DNA of 64,000 nt from Melieria omissa (Eukaryota; Arthropoda; Insecta; Diptera; Ulidiidae), in the NCBI GenBank assembly GCA_963971225.1, contig OZ020269.1, positions 101,740,905-101,804,904 of the forward strand, given 5' to 3'. Both the position numbers and the translations under genes were made by a program. The notes under the pieces were generated by a model. It ran no database searches, was not told where the DNA came from, and saw only the letters and a program-made list of their open reading frames with translations. Positions within the stretch are counted from its first letter, which is position 1, and every line of letters starts with the position of its first letter. Shown here in pieces: positions 60,219 through 64,000 of the stretch.

Positions 60219-61225
60219 CTGAAAAGAAGACAAAACAAAATCAATCATCAATGAGTGAACAGAAATTGTATCTACCGAAAAAGAAATTAACTAATCGTAA
60301 TGCTTTGTGTGCTATTTTAAGAGCATTTCTGTCATATATTCTTTTGTCTATTTGTAATTGACCACTCAACCTTCTCTTTTCTTCAATCTATTCTATCAGA
60401 CTCCGTCTTTTTGTATTTGACCACTCAATCTCTGCTCTTTTCTTCAATCTATCCTATCAGACTCAGTCTTGTTGGCACTTTTAGTTTGCTTTTTTCTGCA
60501 TTACGCTTTCTACATTAACAATTCTACATCTTTTTTTCTATATTGTCAGCATTTTACTTGTATTTCCTGCCCATCCTTTCTGCATTCTTTACATCTTCAT
60601 ATAACTTCTCTTGTTTTTTAAGCTTTTTCAAAGTCTCCTCGCGTTCTGTTCCAAACTTGTTGTAAACAATTTAAAAATTAAACAGATTTTCCACAGCCCA
60701 ACCCAGTTTCGACTAGCAGCTTCCGTTCTCTCTGTCTTTCAGTCTCACACCAATCACTTCTCCACATTCCCAATTCACCTCCTTTATTGTAGATGTAAGT
60801 GTACTTAACGCACGCCTCCCCGGGCACCATGGCACAACCAAACAAACTCGGCTTTTCATGATTATTGCGCCAAAGATCCTGAGTATCCGGCTCGGCATCG
60901 TTGTCTACAACAAAAAAAAACTATAATTAGCAAATTAAAATTTTGTAAAAATAGAACAAACACCTGTTGCTACCAGAGGTCGTCGACACGGCACATAATT
61001 TAAATCTTCGCGCAATTGCTCACACGTCAAGCTGGCAATGTTGTTCTTATCTTGAAATGGACCAATCCAGGTAAAGCGAAAGCAATATGGATCTATTGAG
61101 AGCAAAAAACAACAACATGTAACACTTGAAAGATGTGCAAATTTTTGGCAAATTCTGAACGCACACTCGACATGCAAAGTTGACGCGCAATGCAGCAACA
61201 GGAGCAGCAGCACCCAACACTTCAT
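59989..61225 (-). CDS. Small cysteine-rich secreted protein, Ly6/uPAR-like (tentative), four exons
   Basis: I assembled exons 61165-61225, 60964-61092, 60779-60904 and 59989-60218 (minus strand). Donors are T|GTGCGT, G|GTGTTTG and G|GTGAATT; acceptors are CAATAG, TTGTAG and TTTTCAG. All three introns are phase 1, so the joined frame is open: 546 nt, 181 residues plus stop. The start is the only ATG giving a signal peptide (MKCWVLLLLLLHCASTLHVE, cleavage near residue 18-20). The mature part has 11 cysteines, two possible N-glycosylation sites (NIT, NAT), a cluster EVCVCES...IPCN like the C-terminal signature of Ly6/uPAR (LU) domains, and a hydrophobic C-terminus (MMGWLLLWRLFVAAVSVV) that could be a GPI signal or membrane anchor. 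Symmetrical phase-1 introns are usual for small extracellular proteins. The gene lies downstream of fand in the same orientation but has its own start. The gene structure is well supported; the family call is inference and the function unknown. Confidence 0.8.
60345..60470. repeat. Intronic ~61-bp tandem duplication
   Basis: Two copies of a pyrimidine-rich unit beginning TTTGTA(A/T)TTGACCACTCAA, starting near 60350 and 60411, inside intron 3 of the Ly6-like gene. Confidence 0.75.
60779..60904 (-). CDS. Ly6-like gene exon 3
   Basis: 126 nt, phase 1 at both ends; encodes DNDAEPDTQDLWRNN... GCAMVPGEACVKYTYIYNKG. Followed by a 560-nt intron (60219-60778) that contains a ~61-bp tandem duplication. 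Confidence 0.8.
60964..61092 (-). CDS. Ly6-like gene exon 2
   Basis: 129 nt, phase 1 at both ends; encodes PYCFRFTWIGPFQDKNN... to RRPLVAT with three cysteines. Confidence 0.8.
61165..61225 (-). CDS. Ly6-like gene exon 1 (signal peptide)
   Basis: Encodes the N-terminal signal peptide and ends one base into a codon (GAG T|GTGCGT). The following intron is 72 nt. An open reading frame through the intron (RICQKFAHL...) is an unspliced read-through, not the product. Confidence 0.78.
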
Positions 61226-61877
61226 GTTTATTTTTTGACTGTTTTAATCAATCGACTGCAGCGCACTTTCACCATTAAGAAAGTGGCAATTGCCATCAAT
61301 TGCTAATTTCTATTGAACTACAAGACGTAGTTGAAATTTAATTACACTCGACATGCCGAGCGCAGTCTTCTTCAATGCGCAGTTTTTATCTTTTGCCGAC
61401 TATGCAGTATCGCTGCGATGTCGTCTGTTCTGATGATCATTGATCGAACATAATTTATCTTATCATTTATTTGATGTACTTAGTTATAAATTTTGCGCTT
61501 GTTGCAATTTTTTTTAACTGCAGTCAAGATCGAAGATCGCGAAGCCATTACGCTTTCATTTAGGTCGTTCTTACAATATAAAAATATTGTTCAACTTAAA
61601 AAAAAAGAGTTGACTCAAGTGTGTTCAAGGTCGCTAGTGTTACTTTTGTCATTTATAAATTATGATAATTTTGTTATTTATATTTTGTTGACCACATACT
61701 TAAAACGTAAGCTAATTTAAAATACAAATTCAATACAAGTTAAATAAAATTACTATGAAAAACCGTCTGCCGACTGCAAATTTATTAAACTTTATAAATC
61801 GTTTGCATTTTAGCAAATCAAAACTGCATACAATTATTGAAGTCATTCAAATTAGTTATTTTAAATATTTAAATACA
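61226..61877. other. Intergenic spacer between fand and the Ly6-like gene
   Basis: Holds the fand 3' untranslated region (to about 61770) and the promoter and 5' leader of the minus-strand Ly6-like gene. I see no unambiguous TATA box or other control site. Confidence 0.5.
61781..61786 (-). other. Candidate polyadenylation signal for fand
   Basis: AATAAA on the minus strand, about 92 nt past the fand stop codon, in an AT-rich stretch; the best candidate before the next gene starts at 61225. Confidence 0.5.
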
Positions 61878-62432
61878 TTAATCATCCTCCTCGTCGTCGT
61901 CGTTGACCTTTTTGAGGCTGCCAAACACTTTGGCCGGTATGGCCTTTTGTTCAATGCGCAATTTTTTCGCCGGCACACCATCGCCGCCCACAGCGGCATT
62001 CTCCTCATTCCCAACGCCATTCGTATCGGCATTTGCATCGTCCTCATCATCCTCCTCCTCGTCGCTGTCGCCAATGTCGATCTCGTCCGGATTGACAACT
62101 TTGTCCTTGGCCATGCCGCCCTGCGTTTCGCCGCGCACAAACATTATATTGGAAGCTGTTTGCGGTTTGAGCGTTTGCTTTTCCTTCTGGGCCGCTGCCT
62201 CGGCCACCTTGGCCTCGAGCAGACGCATAGCATCGGCACCGGCTGCATCGGCCGCATTGGGCGCATTCGGTGTGAGGAATTGTGCAGCCATCATGTTGAC
62301 TTGCGTGTTGTACGTGGCCTGTACCGAACGTTTGATGCGCAACATTTCGCGCATGGTGTCCTCATTGCCATGGCGCACCTCGAACTCCTTCCACGTTTGC
62401 CAGAAGTCAGCAGTGATGCGCGGATCACAAAC
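61878..62432 (-). CDS. fand: fand last exon, C-terminal block and acidic tail
   Basis: Starts after TTTCGCAG with [19 protein letters not shown], and ends with an acidic/basic tail and a TAA stop at 61878-61880. The tail after about residue 80 of the exon (Ala-, Asp- and Glu-rich) is low complexity and probably disordered. Confidence 0.96.
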   Translation of the reverse strand, partial: VCDPRITADFWQTWKEFEVRHGNEDTMREMLRIKRSVQATYNTQVNMMAAQFLTPNAPNAADAAGADAMRLLEAKVAEAAAQKEKQTLKPQTASNIMFVRGETQGGMAKDKVVNPDEIDIGDSDEEEDDEDDANADTNGVGNEENAAVGGDGVPAKKLRIEQKAIPAKVFGSLKKVNDDDEEDD

Positions 62433-64000
62433 CTGCGAAAGAAATACAATTTGATACTTATTTCAAACGATTTAAAGTTCCAGTCACACTGCATACCTGC
62501 GAGCAATGCGCATAGATGGCACGCGCGCGATCAATTTCGCCCAGCTTCGTTTCCATCTCTGAAAAGCGCACACACATGTGCCGCATATGCTCCTCGGGCA
62601 AAGCCTCAATGGCCTTTTCGTAGATTTCGCGCGTGCGCGGTAGCCCATAAATCTCGGCTGCCTTCTTGATGAAAATGTTATACATGTCGGCCATTTCTTC
62701 GGGCTTGACAGCGCTGGTGGCGCGATCATAAACGGCCATGGCATGACGCGCCAACCCGTGATCCTCCTCCAATTTGGCATACAAAAGATAAAAGTACTTG
62801 GCATGCTCGGGCGGGCAGTTCTCCAAACACTGCTCGAAAAGGTCACGAGCACGCTCCAGCTTTGTGCCGCCATAGCGCTTGAGGAATTTGGTTAGATAGG
62901 AATTCCAAATGTCAAACACATTGGGCCACTTGAACAATGCAATGCCCTTCTCGTAGGCGCGAAAGGCTTCTTCGAAGTAATTGTGCTCCTCCAGAAAGAG
63001 GCCATAGTTGATGATGATTTGCGGCGTGCAGATTTTCAAATCAATAATGCGATCATAGACAGCTTTGCAGGTTTTAAAGGTGCCAAATGATTCCTCCAGG
63101 TCAGCGTACATGGACCAAACTTTCAACGAACGATAGAGGCGCATTTGCACAGTCTCGGTGTCGTCGTGATAGGCCACTTTACGCTTGGGCATCGCGGTGG
63201 CCTTTTGCATCAATCTGAGAGCGCCCTCGAAGTTTTCTTGTCTGAAAAGTTAAACAGTTTGTTTAAATGTCTCATCTAAAACATTTCAAATCACTAACCT
63301 TATCTCCATTTCGGCCCACTCGCACCACACCGACGCCAAGTCTTCCACCTTCACATACTCCACATCGGTGCCGCGCTCGAATACGACACGTGCATCGTCC
63401 ACTTGCCCGTTGGACTCGTAAAATTTGGCAAACTCCACCCACAGCGTGTGCAACTTGCCCATAGCCAACTTGGGCTGCACCGTCTGCACAGCCTCCGTGT
63501 AAGTGTTGATGATGTCGTGTGGCTTGCCCTCGTACAGCTTGACGCGCTTATGCCACTCGTGCACATTGTGCGGATTCTGACGCAACAACACACTGTTCAG
63601 CAGCAACAGACGCCGTTCCATCAAGTATTCAAAACGCGCCAAGCGCAGCTCTACATCGATATCGTCGTCCTCAGTGGCATCGGGATCGTTGGCCACCATT
63701 TCCATGCGCTTGTTCAGCGACACCTCCTCAAACTGTGCGTACTCATCGAACACCTGCGTAAAGTCGCGCACAGTGGTCACGGTCTGTATAGCTTCCTCGT
63801 AGATATCACGTGCGCGATCAAATAGACCCGAACGCACATAGTAATCGGCCAGCGAATTCCACAAGTGGCCCAACTGGTCGGTGTACCTAAATATGAAACA
63901 AAATTAATTCATATACCATTCATTCATTCATTTATATACCTTCTCAGGCCGCCTCTAATAATGGCATCCGCATTCAGCGAGTGCACCTTGTCCGGATGCT
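61878..64000 (-). CDS. fand: Pre-mRNA-splicing factor SYF1 (XAB2 / fandango homologue), 3' part of gene, four exons
   Basis: Exons on the minus strand are 63940-64000 (cut by the window edge), 63299-63886, 62497-63241 and 61878-62432; every junction is GT...AG with introns of 53, 57 and 64 nt and the reading frame is kept throughout. They encode about 648 C-terminal residues; SYF1/XAB2 proteins are about 850 long, so roughly the first quarter lies beyond base 64000. The protein is a run of HAT (half-a-TPR) helices recognisable by motifs such as [70 protein letters not shown] and [10 protein letters not shown]. The conserved C-terminal block ([20 protein letters not shown], then [12 protein letters not shown]) is followed by an acidic tail ([11 protein letters not shown] and a final DDDEEDD). 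By family knowledge SYF1 is a nuclear scaffold of the NineTeen (Prp19-associated) complex in active spliceosomes and also acts in transcription-coupled repair. Base composition is clearly more GC-rich than the flanks. Identification is secure; the symbol follows the Drosophila orthologue. Confidence 0.97.
62497..63241 (-). CDS. fand: fand exon, C-terminal HAT repeats
   Basis: Starts after a CTTTTCAG acceptor, reads [15 protein letters not shown], contains five or six HAT helices, and ends HCSQ exactly at a CAG|GTATGC donor (phase 0). Family-typical segments include [20 protein letters not shown] and [20 protein letters not shown]. Confidence 0.96.
63299..63886 (-). CDS. fand: fand exon, middle HAT repeats
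   Basis: Begins with the last base of a split Arg codon after a TTTAG acceptor, reads [17 protein letters not shown] and ends in AG before GTTAGT (phase 2). It carries the HAT helices around [12 protein letters not shown], the [17 protein letters not shown] segment and [20 protein letters not shown]. Confidence 0.95.
63940..64000 (-). CDS. fand: fand exon (partial, cut by window edge)
   Basis: Encodes [20 protein letters not shown]; the last codon is split by the intron at 63887-63939 (AG|G). The 5' side continues outside the window. Confidence 0.9.

Overview
The window looks like nuclear DNA of a higher fly (Diptera), most likely a tephritid-type fruit fly. It is AT-rich and non-coding over most of its length. 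Its two real genes have fly-style short introns (about 53-72 nt, GT...AG), and the mobile-element content (mariner, Tc1-like, hAT, Harbinger-like, non-LTR and BEL/Pao-like relics) is typical of insects. The tephritid assignment is an impression, not a proof; no organism label was available.

Layout. From 1 to about 59 kb I find no intact gene. This part is a mosaic of (a) at least a dozen unrelated tandem arrays: a 78-bp higher-order satellite (1.1-3.1 kb), a ~235-bp satellite (5.6-7.1 kb), (TTTTA)n (8.9-9.9 kb), an 11-bp AT minisatellite (25.3-27.1 kb), (TTAGAC)n (33.7-34.9 kb), a ~142-bp satellite (37.0-39.7 kb), a ~175-bp satellite (43.7-45.1 kb), a ~142-bp A/T satellite (49.5-50.2 kb), a ~133-bp satellite (53.9-55.6 kb) and smaller ones; (b) transposons, several with target-site duplications readable from the sequence; and (c) unique, more GC-rich islands with CA/GT and CAA/CAG microsatellites but no convincing exons (3.6-4.5, 7.1-8.6, 10.2-11.4, 17.7-18.7, 32.5-33.3, 39.8-41.4, 46.0-47.5, 50.3-51.1 and 52.0-52.9 kb).

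The best mobile-element evidence is: a hAT element at 14636-17122 with an exact 8-bp duplication, holding a Harbinger-like element (3-bp TAA duplication) that itself holds a Tc1/mariner-type relic; four tRNA-derived SINEs, three with 8-13 bp target-site duplications; a family of ~125-160 bp hAT MITEs; a pogo-like TIR element carrying a cluster of CGATA/TATCGATA motifs; and an 83-bp TTAA-flanked piggyBac-type MITE.

Genes. At the right end two genes lie head-to-tail on the minus strand. The window edge cuts fand/Syf1 (XAB2 homologue), a HAT-repeat component of the spliceosomal NineTeen complex; its last four exons are here. About 0.65 kb downstream of its stop begins a small four-exon gene for a 181-residue cysteine-rich secreted, probably membrane-anchored protein that resembles the Ly6/uPAR (LU) class. 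They are independent transcription units and there is no sign of a shared pathway.
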